Shown piece after piece: positions 13,720-26,439 of a DNA stretch of 64,000 nucleotides (position 1 is its first letter; every line of letters starts with the position of its first letter). Source of the DNA: Oxyruncus cristatus (Eukaryota; Chordata; Aves; Passeriformes; Cotingidae); assembly GCA_013399855.1 (NCBI GenBank), contig VXAY01006198.1:26927-90926 (forward strand), given 5' to 3'. The notes beneath the pieces were generated by a model, which was given only the letters and a program-made list of their open reading frames with translations, did not search any database and was not told the origin of the DNA. Made by a program: the position numbers and the translations under genes.

Positions 13720-16700
13720 GTAATTATAATTTACTCGTACAAATTAGAGGACGGATTAACTGACATATAAAAAGCATACTGACCGGAACTAAACAGAAAA
13801 TTCCAAGGAGGAGTCCTTAAAATAAAGTGATTGTATAATACTTAATTGTATAATATAAACTGTAATTTCCCAAAAGACATTGTATTAATCTTACAGTGGC
13901 TAGCTATTACATTTGGTCCATTTATAATCACTTTGAGCTCCTTAAATACAAATTTAAAATAGGATCAAACTTGTTTCCCACTAATATGCCTAGTGCTTTT
14001 CCCATAGCTTATTCATCTTCAAAGCTCTTCACCACCATTAGCTAATTATTTCTTTTTTCTAATTAATAGAAATTGACTATGGTCAAAAGGGCCATTCAGC
14101 AAATTAGCATGGTTCTACCTCCAAGTCTCAGAGCTTCTGACCCAGGGCTTTCAAATGGTTGATGAAGATATCATACAGTGGTTATGCCGAGCCCATAGAC
14201 AAGGCAGCCAACTGGAGGAAAAAAAAGAGACAGATTTTTTTTAAAATCACACCTCAGGGTAGTGTATCAAATCTTCTCATTCTCAGCTTTCTCTGGAGGC
14301 AGCAGCATTGAGAATGCAGGGCTGGACCCAGGGCTGCCTGGGACATGGGACATAGGCCCAGGGGGGTACCTTGGCCTTATTCTGAGGGTTATAAGGCATG
14401 TGGGGTTCATGGTGGTCACCTGTTCAGAGGCTACTTCTGTTCTTGGGTGCTGGATGTGGCAAAGGTCATTTGGTGTTACTCGAATGGTGGCCCTGGCTGC
14501 TGGGAAAACAAGCCAACAGCTCTGCTGAAGCATTAGCTTGGCTCTGGGGGGGTGTATTCTGTCCATTTTGAATTGTCAGCTGGCAAAATAAGGCAATACA
14601 AAACAAGATGGATTTAGGAAGTGATTTGGGGTTTTTTAAGCCTTGTTTGCATTCAAACTGCCTTCTCAAGAGAGTATTTCCTCTGAGTCTTGCATATCAC
14701 CCTGCCACTTGCTGCATTGCTCGTTTTTTGAGAAATCACATGCTTCTGTAACTCTATGGCTGTAACCTATAGGTAGCAGAAAAGTCTCTGGAAATGAAGA
14801 AGCTCACCCTCCCTTTGCGTTCTGAATTTCTTTACTCGTTCTTCAAAAAAGGCAGCTAAGTGGCAAATCCTCGCCGAGCAGCAGCTCAGTTTGGCTCTTG
14901 GAGAACAGCTGTGAGAGTGAGACTTGTTTATGTTTCAGAAACTGTGAATGTTTTAACCCTGAACAACAGTGTGTGCTCCGGGAGATTAATATCTGCATTA
15001 CATGGACTTGCTGAGAATAAATTAACTCTTGATGACACGATTACTGTCTTAGCAGTGTTCACTGCATACAATTGCATGGTGTCAAAGATATTAATGTGTT
15101 TTTGTGAAGAATTTAGGAAACAATTTATTTATATGACTGTGCTTCCTTCCATATCACACCAGGACATCAATTAGCTACCATCGCCTGTAAAAGAAATGTA
15201 AATCATGTGTCTCATTGGTTACGAGGATAATACTGGGCAAATAATTCACAAAGAATAATTCATTCCATGAACTGTGCCTCATTCTGTGCTCATGAATTGT
15301 TCACAAACAGATACAACTTTTTCAAGTTTTCATTTTTCAAATTATTATAATGGATTCTTCTTGGTTACAGTTCACTCATGGAGGTTTAGAGTATTGAGGA
15401 CTTGAAGTTTGGGGTGATTTTGTTTGGTCACACCTTACGATAAGTTTCTTTCTTGACTGAACCAGTACAATTTTTGTAAGCAGTTGATGTTTTGAAGACT
15501 TGTGAGAAGTAATGCAAACATACTTCACAAATTTTTGCAAAATAGGGTGCTTGGGAAAAAAAATTAATTTGACACTGGCCAGAAATACATAAAATTTGAA
15601 CCTCCAGAATGGTGATAACCAGAGTAAGCTTTAAAAAGGATTTATATGGAGATTTGAAGGAAAACATGCTCTGGGAAACAATATATAAAAATAAAATCAC
15701 TCTCACCCCCAGTGCAGTTTCTAAAATTAGGGATAAAAAATGATTGCCTTAGGAAGATAATTAACTCCAGCCAATTTTAAAAGAAAAATAATGTATAAAA
15801 AACCCTCAGAAAAACTCCAAACACCAAACCCAAGAAACATGTAGATTTTAGTTCCTGTTTTTTTCTGCAGAATCTTTGCCTTTAATAGAAGAAAAAATTT
15901 GAAAGGTTTGACATTGGTGTTATTAGAAGGAGTTGTGTTTGTGTTGGCATCATGAGAACAAGGAGAAAAGGGTGAATTTTCTAGAAAGTGCTGGTTTTTT
16001 TAACAACTTGGAGATGACTTAAGAATTGTCCTTCATATCCTGGCTGCATATAAGCAAAGTAGCAAATACATATGATAGAAAAATTAGGTATGATTTTAAT
16101 TTTCAAGATAAAGCCTAAAATAATCTTCCTGACTCAAATTTATCTTTTTTTGACTCCTGTTGCTGACATAAATTAGAGACAATTTTAACCATGCCAATTT
16201 TTGATCCTACCCTCAGTATATCACATGTGTTGGAACTGAGGTAGCTGTTTTTCCATGACACTTCATGTATGTTGAATATTGAATGCAAGGGCTGAACTTA
16301 GTTTTATTTTCTTTCAGTGAAAATAGATAAGATAGAAAATTTGCAAGTGTTTCATTTTTTTTTTTTTTTGGTGTTTGATTCACACAGATACCCGAAGCCT
16401 TTCTTCTCTGAACAGCCTACTGAGAATCTGAAATCCACCCTTTTCTCTTGTATTGCCAGGCATGCCTTTCCCATGCTAATACATTAAGAAAACTTTTATT
16501 GCATTGAAGAGCGTATAAAGTTCACTGGTTTGCCATGACCTTTTCTCCTCTAAATTGTTTCATCATTGTGACCAATGTGGACCAAAGAGAAGACATAAAA
16601 ATGTTAGGGACGTTTATTTCTAAGGGGGCTAAGCAACTTTTGCTATGCCCTTTTTACATTCTTCCAGACCTTCTGAAAGGGACCGTAACATGACAGCGAT

Positions 16701-18405
16701 GGCCTCCTTAATTACATTTTGTTGTCAGAGGAAGCATGCTTTAAAAGAACAGTAACCCTACACTCCTATAGTTGAGGATTTCAATAATCTCAACCAGGTT
16801 CACAACATTTGGAAAACCCCAAACCTTCTGTCAACTGATGGAAGCAAATTTTACGCATGCAAGAAATACAGTCATCTGGCACAAGGTTCTGTGTTACGGG
16901 GGCTCGGGCAAATGGATCTCATTTCAGTTTGCCAGAGTTTCACGACCAGTTGGGCAGATTTCACGATGGCAATGGCTTAGCAAAACACCAAAACCTAAAG
17001 AGCAATACACTCCTGCTGTGCTTGTTTTCAGTAATGCTCATCCCCATAATAAATTTAAATCAGATACTGAATATTGCTAGTGTAGTACTGAGATCTTAAT
17101 AGCAGTTGAGGATTTAAAAAAATATAGGTACCAGTGGAACTCGGGGTGAGAAATACTTTACCTGCTCCCTGGCCCTTTTTGTTGGCCCCTGAACATAGCT
17201 GGTTTTTTTGTATCGCGATTGCTGGCAGCTTTGTTCAAAACAAAGGAGAAAACTGCTTCTGTGTGATTCCATTTTATATTTGTGTGAGTTCTGTCATGAT
17301 TTTAGCAGAGATTGCCAGGGAAAAAAAATTCAGACTTTCAGCAGAATGCTACAGTGACCCAGGATATACGGACTTAAATCCCAACAAAGGTGGGCAAAGG
17401 GTAATGCATTGAATTTATCAGAATACAATGGGTAGGAAATGCCAATGAGGGGCATGTGCATTTACCCCAAATAGAAAAGGCTGTTGTCTGTACATATTCC
17501 AGTGTTCCTGTACATGCCTATTAGTTAGATTGGTGAACCTGCTGGCCTTTCCTTGCAAGATGAATTGCCTTCACTCAGGACTGTCTGGGGAGCAGTGGAG
17601 CCTGTTGAGGTTCTTGCAAAAACAAAAAAGAAAAAGGAAGGGGCCGTGTCTGCCTGCCCCACTCCGGGAGGACGCAGCCTGTGTGTTCTGACTTCTGCAC
17701 CTGTGGAACAAACATGAATACAGTCTGTACCAACATTAAGGTCCTAGGAGCAAAACTTCTAGGTTCCTACTTAGGACTTTAGAACAATCAAAAATTAAAT
17801 TGGTCCCAGTGCACTTTTCAGAGGTTTCATCAGGCTGAACTCTGTGCATTTTGGGAAAGGCTTGCAGAGCCCGTACAAATATCTATGTAATTCACATCAA
17901 CAGTGCTCATATTTTAGGCATCTACCATCCACTCTCATTGGCATGATTCTAGATGATCCCTATGGCCTAAAGCAGAGTAGTCTGTGGGCATGGTGTGAGG
18001 ATTGAATCTTTAGCATCTGAAAAGTGCCTTACAGATGAATGATGTAGATGCTATACCCTGTGCAGCTGCCCCCATGGCCTTCAGGTACTGCTAAGGAGCA
18101 CAAAGTATGGGTCTATAGGGACTCCTGAACCAGACACTCTTAAGGAGTGTATGGAAAATGTTCAGATTGAGTGCATTTATCCAAAAGGAATGATGACAAG
18201 AGCCTTGTGGAGGTCTTTATGCACTAAAAACACTGGAAACATCGGTACATTTGGCCATAGTATTATGCTGGGTGAAAGTGCTAGATAGGATGAGGTGTTA
18301 ACGTTGTTCCCATAGGATCTCCTTTACTGGCCATTGTGAGAAGACAGAGAAGAAAGGAGTGGCTATTGGTATTGTCCTCTGAAAAGTTGATAGCTCTTTT
18401 TATAA
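13720..18405. other. Unique AT-rich non-coding sequence
   Basis: No frame longer than 104 codons is present and none is recognisable. A run of 15 T lies at 16355-16369. The segment 17738-17795 carries a weak internal inverted pattern around 'aggtcctaggag', possibly a decayed palindromic repeat, but too degraded to call. No other structure was found. Confidence 0.6.
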
Positions 18406-18411
18406 AGAAAA

Positions 18412-18560
18412 AATTAAAAACAAACACCCACCCCCCCAAAAAAAAAACCCAAGGAAAAAAAACACCAAAAAAACCCCCCAAAAAAACCAAACCAAAAAAA
18501 CCCCCAAACAAACAAACAAACAAAAAAACAAACGAAAAAAAAACCCCAAACCCAAAAGGT
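18412..18560 (+). repeat. A/C-rich low-complexity tract
   Basis: About 150 bases consist almost only of A and C on the plus strand, with just a handful of G. Runs of A up to ten alternate with runs of C up to seven, and there is an AAAC-type stretch around 18505-18535. The minus strand is therefore T/G-only, with several G runs of three or more. Open frames crossing it (for example the K/P/T-rich plus frame and the F/G/V-rich minus frames) are composition artefacts. Confidence 0.9.
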
Positions 18561-18645
18561 GAGGTAAGAAACGTAGCAGTGTTGAGATGAAGAGGCTATT
18601 TTGCTAACATGTTTGGGAGCATGAAGGAGAGGCTCTTGTGGCACA

Positions 18646-19161
18646 GTGTTATGCGGGACCTGCTGGGAGGAGGGTGGCTCAGAGCAGTGTGGTGGGACCA
18701 GGCCATGTAGGAGAGCTGTCCTGAGGAGCTCAGCCCCGAGTGTGCCTTGGTGGCCAGCGCAGAGGTGTTCTGTAGAGCTCTATCAGGGCAGCTTCACCCC
18801 TGGGAGCCAGACCATTCCAACTGGCTTTGAGAGACCACAAATCCTTGCTGCGTCACAGCAAGGGAGCCTTCAGCCAGGTTTGTTTTTCCTTTGTGAGATG
18901 TGGGCCCTAGATAGACATCCCAGCATTTCCTCACTGCAGGCTGCCCCATCTGAGGTTCTTTGTTTAGGGACTGTGGTCCTGGGGCTCATTCAGTACATCT
19001 GGAGTAGGAGAAAGAGCTGTGGCTCCCTGAACTCTGCTTTAGTCTGGGTTACTCGGACTGAGAATCTGGCTTTGCCCACGACTTCAACACGCTGTTTCTT
19101 CAACATGCGCCTCTCACTATTGTCTTCTCCACATTCCTGCCAAGGCAATTTGTTTCTATGA
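18646..19161 (+). other. 171-codon open frame, probably not a gene
   Basis: This is the second longest gap-free frame in the window. The translation is rich in Ser, Leu, Cys and Gly, with no domain, signal peptide or repeat I can recognise. The DNA is GC-richer than its surroundings, which lengthens chance frames. It starts directly after the A/C tract with no promoter-like context or flanking splice chain. I do not consider it a supported gene; it is listed so the reader knows it exists. Confidence 0.1.
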
Positions 19162-19312
19162 TGTGACCCAAGTACAAATTTTTACCAGTACAAATTTTCC
19201 CCTGTACAGTTCTGGAACTCTTCTGTCCTGAGATACCTGAGGTTCCCTTCAGAGGGTTCAAATCCTGTGCAACTCACAAACGTGAATTCTGCACTTGAAA
19301 AAACCCCCAATA

Positions 19313-19342
19313 TTTATATATACATATATATATATGTATATA
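19313..19342. repeat. (TA)n-rich palindromic microsatellite
   Basis: Alternating TA units are interrupted by TACA and TGTA so that the tract is close to self-complementary. Frames reading Ile-Tyr repeats here are artefacts. Confidence 0.8.
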
Positions 19343-22300
19343 TGATTAGATTTTATAGTTGAAAAATTTGAATAGTGGGATTTCATTAGTAAGCACAAGG
19401 CAATTCCATAACCTTGGATTTGCAGATGCCCAAACTTTAGCAGTGTGGAAAAGCATTTGGGAGGATTGTTATATTGCAAGTCAGTGGCTGTCATTTCTGA
19501 TTTTAGTCTTTTCCGCATTAGGTACCAGAGGGAACAGAAGCTAAAATGGATGAATAAGTAAAATTTTGAGGTCTGACTGGTTGCACAGGAGAGTCACATT
19601 CTTGGAGCAATAAATAGCTCCTTCCAGATCATGATGTGCTAGCAGTGTTGGGGAAGCAATAACATGGGACTGGCCCAAGTTAATGATATATATTAGAGGA
19701 GATTATGCAGATATCAAGGACATGTTTAGTAAAGCATCTATTGTCTGCATCTATCACCACAACATTCTGGTAAGTGTTGGGAAACATGGAAAGTGTGAAG
19801 TAGGAGGAGAAAAACTCGATCTGCGTTTGTTGACTACTTGTTGACAGCAACTAAGACATTTGCAGAATGCTTTAGAAATTCTTTAATTAATTGTTGGGAT
19901 TGTTTATGCACAACCTATAAAACCCATTCTGATCATGCTTCTGGCTGCCAGAGTGGTGAAGGATGTTACAGGGAAGGAGTGTGTTTGTGTGCATCTGTGA
20001 GTGAGTGTGCGCGTGAAGACGCTTAGCACTGAAGCCTAATCCTGAAATGACTTAGGCTACAAAACGATCTTCGGAAAGGAAACAGAGATAGACTTTTGAT
20101 GGTGGCGGGAGAAGGGCAGATGTCTTGGAATGAGGCACTTATGACACCGTGAGCTAGGCTGGAGATCTGTGTCCTGATGAGCACGTGTCACCCGCTGTGA
20201 GGCGGTACCCACAGCTCAGCTGGATCCCGGCCAAAGCACGGCGGCAGATGGGGTGTTTCCCTCCATGTGCAGGCTTGGGATAATGTCTTCAGTTCGGGTC
20301 TGATTCAAACTTTGCTAAAGTTGGTGGAATGAAGCCAATCAGCCACGAATCAAGGGCTTTAATGACTATTTATTTTTCTAACATTTGTATGGTAATTAAG
20401 CTGCCATTTTTTTTAAAACAAGATCTCCTCCCACCCCCCAAATTGCCATCAATCCTTCCAACAGGAGCATGCTAGAGTTTAATGTAAATTGGGACAAGGA
20501 GTGGGTGTGGAACCATGCCAACACAAATGCTCCCTTTTACAAGCATAGTCCTGAATGGAGGATGGAGCAGTTTTGTAAGTTCTGTGTGCTCCATTTCTGC
20601 TTAGGTTAAATTTTCAGTTTCAGTTCAGTTGTCCTGTCACTTTTTCAGTCTTGTGTAAATGAAATGAACTGTTTTGCTGTTGGTGTGTTGAGTGCTAGAA
20701 CAAGCACAAACAAGAGTTTCTCTACTGCTTTTCAAATTGTATTTCAGTCCTGAAAAGGTGGCAGTTGTGTCATGATTTACAGCTCCTATTTGGTGTTTTT
20801 AATTGGGAATTTACACGACAATTTGTGGCTACATGATTATGTTAAGATTATCTTATAAAAGATCTAGGACAGTTGTTTGTGAAACCCTGGGGGCACATAC
20901 CAACCTCCTTAGTTATCTAACCAACTGTTGTGCTCCTCAGTTAAAAGAGTGGGGCCTTAAGAAGTGGTTTGATCTTCCTCTGGAAGGTTAAAGGTCGAAT
21001 GACTCATAAATGAAGAAAGAGTGATTTAATCCAAGGAACCTGTGCTGTTATTGTAAAACAATATTCACTGGTGATGGTACACTGCTGTATAAATGACAAA
21101 CTGCGCAGCCATGGAAGTTGTTATTACATCATTGGAAACTTCACCTGCACTACATTTATGACTCCATAAACATAGGTTTATTTAACAGCTGTGGGAACAC
21201 CTATGGCCATTCTGTGTTAAAGGTCAGGAGTCCTAAATTTCAGTTTGCATGTTAGTTTTCATGGGTGAGGTTCATAAAATATGATGACTAGCATTAAGCG
21301 ATCAGAACATAACCAAAATGGAATATTGAGAAAAACATGTGCTAACGCAACCATTTGTGCTGTGCTGTGTTCTCTCAAAGTGCTTGGGAGGGTTGTTTGT
21401 TTGCTGAGTGTTGCTCTGAAAACAGATCTGTATCGCTGGTCACAATTCTGTTTCCCTCTCAATGGGAGCCTGTAATTGTACCTGCCACCAGACTCCAACA
21501 GAGGTTTGCCTTTCTAGGGTATTTTTAAAGGGGGGCAGTCAAGTCCAGCCTATTTCAGGGCATGAATTAAAGGCAGTCATACATACAGCAGCTGCTCCTC
21601 AGTTCCTTTGCCAAACTAGATGATTAAAAATATTAATATTTATTCTTGAAGTTGCCATGTTAAACATTGGGCCAACTGGCTGACTGAGCAGCGAGCTATG
21701 TATTGCCAAGTGCATCAAATAGAGAAAAATTAAAGAGAAAATAATGTGTACTAGTGTAAATACTTTTAAAATGAGAATGTGGTTTTATGCAGGTGGTGTC
21801 TCCTTGCAGTAGGTCCTCCACAAGAACATGTGGCCACTCTGTAAAGGATAAGAAATAACTACTGAGTGAATAATTCTTTTTCATACTTCTGAAACATTTG
21901 AAAAGCTAAACTGGATCTCCATTTGGAGATTATATTGCATATATGCTGTGGGAGAACAGGAATCTTTCTCTGGTTTGTGCAACATTGTTCTTTCTCAGCT
22001 CCTTTTCCTTGGCCTTGTCTAAGTCATGCCACACATGAATATCCGAGTTCTCCTTTACATTCTCCACCCATGTTATTGCTTCAGGTGTTGTACTATTGCT
22101 CAGTGAATGGTAGCAGATTTTTAACAAATTTGCAACAGCAATCTGGACTACTGAAAGGATTATGACTAAACCAATAAATTACTGTTGTCTGCTTTCATCA
22201 CATGACAGATTCCCATAACCCAGTCCAGTGTGGCTGAAGATTTTATGCTGATAAAGATTACTGGGTTTGCTTACACTTTAGAAACACTATTGTTCCATCA

Positions 22301-22385
22301 GATTCATAAACAATTGTTACTCAAAGATCAAACAGAGATAATTACTGTTTTTTTGCACTTTTAGAACACAGATGAGACGATTAGA
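19343..22385. other. Unique non-coding sequence, no gene seen
   Basis: All frames are short and unrecognised. There is a modest local rise in CpG at about 20160-20250, with no accompanying promoter-like structure. A TG-rich patch lies at 19979-20013. Nothing else was identified. Confidence 0.6.
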
Positions 22386-22389
22386 AAAA

Positions 22390-22630
22390 TCCAAAAAGAT
22401 ATGAAGCAATAGCGAAGCTTCTCTTAAGCAATGTCAAACATATCTTTCTTGTTCAACAACATTTTGTATCTCCATCAATAATCTCGCCAATGGTCATATA
22501 ATTAACTATGCTAATAATGCTTCTTTTAGTCTTTTTATTACTATTATTGCTGTGAACCTACTTACGAGCAATCCACTGTAATTAGTAATTAATCTGATGA
22601 TTGTGTTGCCCTATGCAAACGTGAGATGGA
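22390..22630. promoter_or_regulatory. Candidate enhancer: homeodomain/POU-type motif cluster
   Basis: Three TAATTA palindromes occur at 22499-22504, 22579-22584 and 22586-22591, the last two almost abutting. An octamer-like ATGCAAAC lies at 22613-22620, and there are further TAAT cores between them. TAATTA is the core of many homeodomain sites and ATGCAAAT-type octamers bind POU factors. The sequence is not a simple repeat. Assignment as an enhancer is inference, because AT-rich DNA yields such motifs by chance. Confidence 0.3.
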
Positions 22631-22639
22631 GCATGTTGA

Positions 22640-25600
22640 TTTAACCACGGCAGCCTCAGTCTCTGCTCCACACGTTGTCACTGCCATGTGCCCTGAGCTG
22701 GCGTAGCCCTTCCTTCAGCCCTTGCTGCCCCTGCAGCCGCCCAGCCTGGGGTCTACTGGGTCCCAGCTGCCTTCCTGGGGACAGGGACTGGGGACAGAGC
22801 AGCCCATGTGTCACCTCATCAATCTTGCTTGGCTGCTGCCAGTGCCTGTCCTTTGAGAGCACCTCAGGGTTCCATTGTCACCTTGTTGCATACACAGTAA
22901 AGAGGAAAATGCAAGATTGTCTGACCTGGGCAGCAAGTACTCCTGTGAACTGCATCGTTGAGTGTTTAATATGGAAGTATTTCCACTCTGGCTTGGTGTT
23001 TCACATGGAAGCCGTTTCTTTCTCACTTTCTAAACATTGCCTTTGATTCTCTTCTCTTTAAATCCCTAAATTATCCTCATCTATTCACTCTTGTTTACTC
23101 TGGCAATCTTGTAATGTTAGCATTTGCCAATATCCCCCTTTTTTTTTTTTTCTTAGCTTAGAATAGGAAACAAATGTGATAGTATTTATTGGCAAGTGGT
23201 GACGTTCTTGTGGCAAACATTGTGCTGAGAATTGAGAATTCCCATTCGAAAGTGACCTCTTTTTTTAATTATTGATGGTGGCCCATTAGTATTAGAACTG
23301 CCTATTGGTAGGGAGTACATGGTAATGGAAATGAAAATATAAAATACCTTTTAAAGAGATACTGCAAGCCATGACTTAAGCACCTGAACCTTGGGAATCA
23401 CGTCTTGCCTTGGCTGCATCTCTTTATCATCATTGCCTGTTGCAGCAGTGCAGCAGTAGGTACTCAGCATGCATTGTAATTATTCTCCTAATTTTATAGC
23501 ACAGTTGAAGGTTTCTGAAATTCACTAGTAGAATATGATGTGTTTGTGTGTTCCTAGCATAACTCTTATCCTTCTCTAAACAAGAGTTAGAACAGAGCGT
23601 TCAGCTCTGCCACAAGCCCAGTGGACTGTGAGGTGGCTCTAAGCTATAATAATTGTAGAAAGTGATATTAACACTAAAACAGTGAGTGGAAAAATTAGTT
23701 TTAAATGTTTTGTAACCACAAGTAAGTGTAAAACCTGAAGGTACAAATCAGGCTTAGGGTAGACAGTGCTATTCAGAGGTAAAAATCATAGAAAATGCGT
23801 AAATATTTTTCTGCCCAGAACTAGCAATATTGAGCCTAAACCTGCCTAATCCCACCTAATCACCAAAATAGCTGTCAAAACTCTATTTATCCGGAGGTAT
23901 TTGACACTTAGTAAGTGTCCCTGAATTATCTGTCTTAGCAACATACACCTCTGCTTGAGCTGTGCAAATACAGCAAAAGGTAGAGTTCTGGTGAAACCAG
24001 TATTTACACACTATCTCAGTGTTGGAAGTAATTAATCTTCAACTGTATGAGGCTCTTTGTGATGTAAAGCAAGTGCTGACACTTTTGTGTAAACATGAAG
24101 ATTAGCATATTTACAAACTGGTAGATGTTACTTTGATCAGTGGCTGCCTGCACTGGAAAGGCATGCTGGCATGCGGGTTTGCTCTTCATGTGACAAAGAC
24201 GTCTAATCCTTTTACACTATTCTCAGATCCATATTTAGAATTCTGACTTGTGTTTTCTATATCCACTTGAGCTCACTGTTTGGTTTGTTTAGCAGTGTTC
24301 ATCCACTCTTTATACTCTCCAGTGACTCATTCCAGTTTGTTTTCTTTGCAAAGCAAGCAGTAAAATTCCAAAGTAGTAAATGACCTGGGTGAAAAACCCT
24401 TAAACTCCTTTCGATTTAATTACTAAAGCAAATTGGAAACACTTGCAGTCAGGCTTTTTGATGGCCCGTATAAAGATCTTCACTGTTTTCTTTCTTGCTT
24501 TTAAGTAAGTTAGTGTGAAAATTAGCCAGCCAAGCTCCAGCCTACTTCTAATGCTGCTATATGAAGACTTTTGTTTCTGTGTACATTTAAACTCATCTGG
24601 AAGACTTTAAAAGAGGCATCCTAGATGCTTGTTTTTGTTCATTGTAATTTAATGGTAAACTGTAAACAATACATAATTCATTTTAGTGCAAATTAGAGCT
24701 TTACATTCTCTAAACTGGTTAGTGACAGGGGATCTTGTGGTAACAAGATAATGACCTGAGCAGGTTAGAACAGGCTGAGTCTTATCTTTTAAGAAGGGTG
24801 AAATAATGTTATGACATTGTCAGCATATTGTCTAACATGCTGGGATGCTAGCAGCTCATTACTTATGTGCAACCCATCTGCCTGAGCAAACGATTGCAAG
24901 ATTGGCCCTTCTGGGTGTACATGCGTTGGCAAGACCGAACACGCCCGGCGACCGCAGAGCAGCAGGAGAGACGTGTAAGCTGAGGTGGGCCCACACCGCC
25001 TGGGGGGAAAAGGTGAGACTGGATCTGGGGGGTGGGTGGGGTACTGCTGCCGTTCCCAACACTGGAGCCTTCAGCTGGACACTGAAAGCAAATTTGCTCA
25101 GCCTACCCGCGGTCAGTGGAGGTGGGAGACAGATCTGCTTGGTCGTGGAAGATTTCCTGCTTTCCTCTGGCAAACTGGAGCTTTGCCTCCAGCCTCCGGC
25201 ATACCTATCAGCTTGTCAAAGATGAGGAAACTCCTCACCAATCTACTGTCTCCTAGACAGTGTGTGGTTAATTCCTGACTCTTTGACCACTTGACCTGGC
25301 TCCTATCCCCACACTAAAATCTCTGATCTGATTTTAGGGCTCTGACTCAGTTTCCATTTGACAGCAGCTCCCAGTGATAAATGCACAGTTCGGAGGTGCA
25401 GCTGCCACCACCCCACAGTTTGCCTTACGGCACAACTGGAAAGACTAATCCAGCATTTTACCAGTGGTTTGAGCTAATATAATTGGTTGTAAAGTTGAGA
25501 TGATGAGAGCATCCCCTTCCACCCTATAGTACACAGGTATTTGCTGTTGGAAGAGTGCAGCAGACACCTGGTGGTGGCAACAGCTTCAATGAGATTGACT

Positions 25601-26370
25601 ACAGCCCTCAGTGGCTGTTGTCTGCCTTGCCCAGAGCTGTAGGCTCTCTGTGCAAAATTAAAAGAACAAGAAATCTCAGCCATCTTTCTAGTGTCTTTCA
25701 AAGGGATCAGAGAGATATATAATTTCATATACTAAAGGACCCCACCAGCTTTCCAGCCAAGCAGGACATCTATGCTTACAAGGCTGGTCTGGGGCTCTTT
25801 AGTGGGCTGTTAGACATTTTACCGTGTTAAAGAAACAGCTGTGAATAACACATAAGAAACACATATAATGATGCCTCGTGTCCTACATTCATTTTTCCAG
25901 GGCTGGTGTCCCACTGAGGGCAGGGTTAGTGTTTTCCCCTGGAAATATTGCAGTCTGTAGGCTTCAGTCACACACATTTAAAGAAAGTTGCATGGAGCTT
26001 CCCCCTTTGTGTCTAACACATGAACAATAGCGACAGGATCTGTGTTTTGATTTCTTGTTAAGCAAAGTAAGCAGGTGAAGTGCTCAGAAAAGAAACTGAT
26101 ACACTTTTCTTGCCTTGCTTGCAGAGCGTCACATGTATGTTAGATCTATTACTGATTAAAACTCTTGTTAAACCGAGGATCAAAAAGAAAGCTCGACACC
26201 TCATTTAGCTCTTTTCATGACTGGATTAGCCTAAATAGAACAACTTGTCTATATGGCAACAGCACAGACAATTTAAAAAATATTTTCCTATCTAGGCAGA
26301 GAAACTGTGAGTACGTAAATAAGGAGGAAGAAAATGTTCTATTTGATTGCAGTTATGAAAATTGAAAAAT
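22640..26370. other. Unique non-coding sequence, no gene seen
   Basis: GC-richer patches at about 22640-22870 and 24930-25210 carry open frames of up to 126 codons that I cannot relate to any protein. G runs at 25027-25041 (GGGGGG, GGG, GGGG) may favour a local G-quadruplex. A run of 13 T lies at 23139-23151. No exon chain or RNA gene was seen. Confidence 0.6.
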
Positions 26371-26373
26371 TAT

Positions 26374-26434
26374 TGGGTGAAATCTTGACCCCACCAAAGT
26401 CAGTAAAAGTTTTTCCATGGTTTTCAGTGAACCT
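26374..26434. mobile_element. Decayed palindromic repeat relic
   Basis: GGTGAAATCTTGACCCCACC on the left and TTTTCCATGGTTTTCAGTG on the right form imperfect inverted arms around AAAAG. The layout resembles, from memory, a common sauropsid palindromic repeat with 'ggtgaaatcctggcccc' outside and 'gaagtcaatgg' inside. Identity is low, so this could be coincidence, but it is the same style as the clearer copy at 9325. Confidence 0.4.
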
Positions 26435-26439
26435 CGATG

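Noticed and set aside
13831..13855. Two copies of TTGTATAATA as a possible repeat array
   Set aside because: Only two 10-base copies in AT-rich DNA; no array and no CRISPR-like structure. CRISPR is not expected in this genome type.
17738..17795. Possible palindromic repeat around 'aggtcctaggag'
   Set aside because: Arms are too short and mismatched to separate from chance.
18281..18644. Lys/Pro-rich and Gly/Phe-rich frames of 76-84 codons
   Set aside because: Direct translations of the A/C-rich low-complexity tract on each strand.
19255..19265. GGTTCAAATCC, a perfect tRNA B-box string
   Set aside because: No A-box, no acceptor stem, no acceptable anticodon arm upstream and only a 4/5 T-stem. 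Treated as a chance match.
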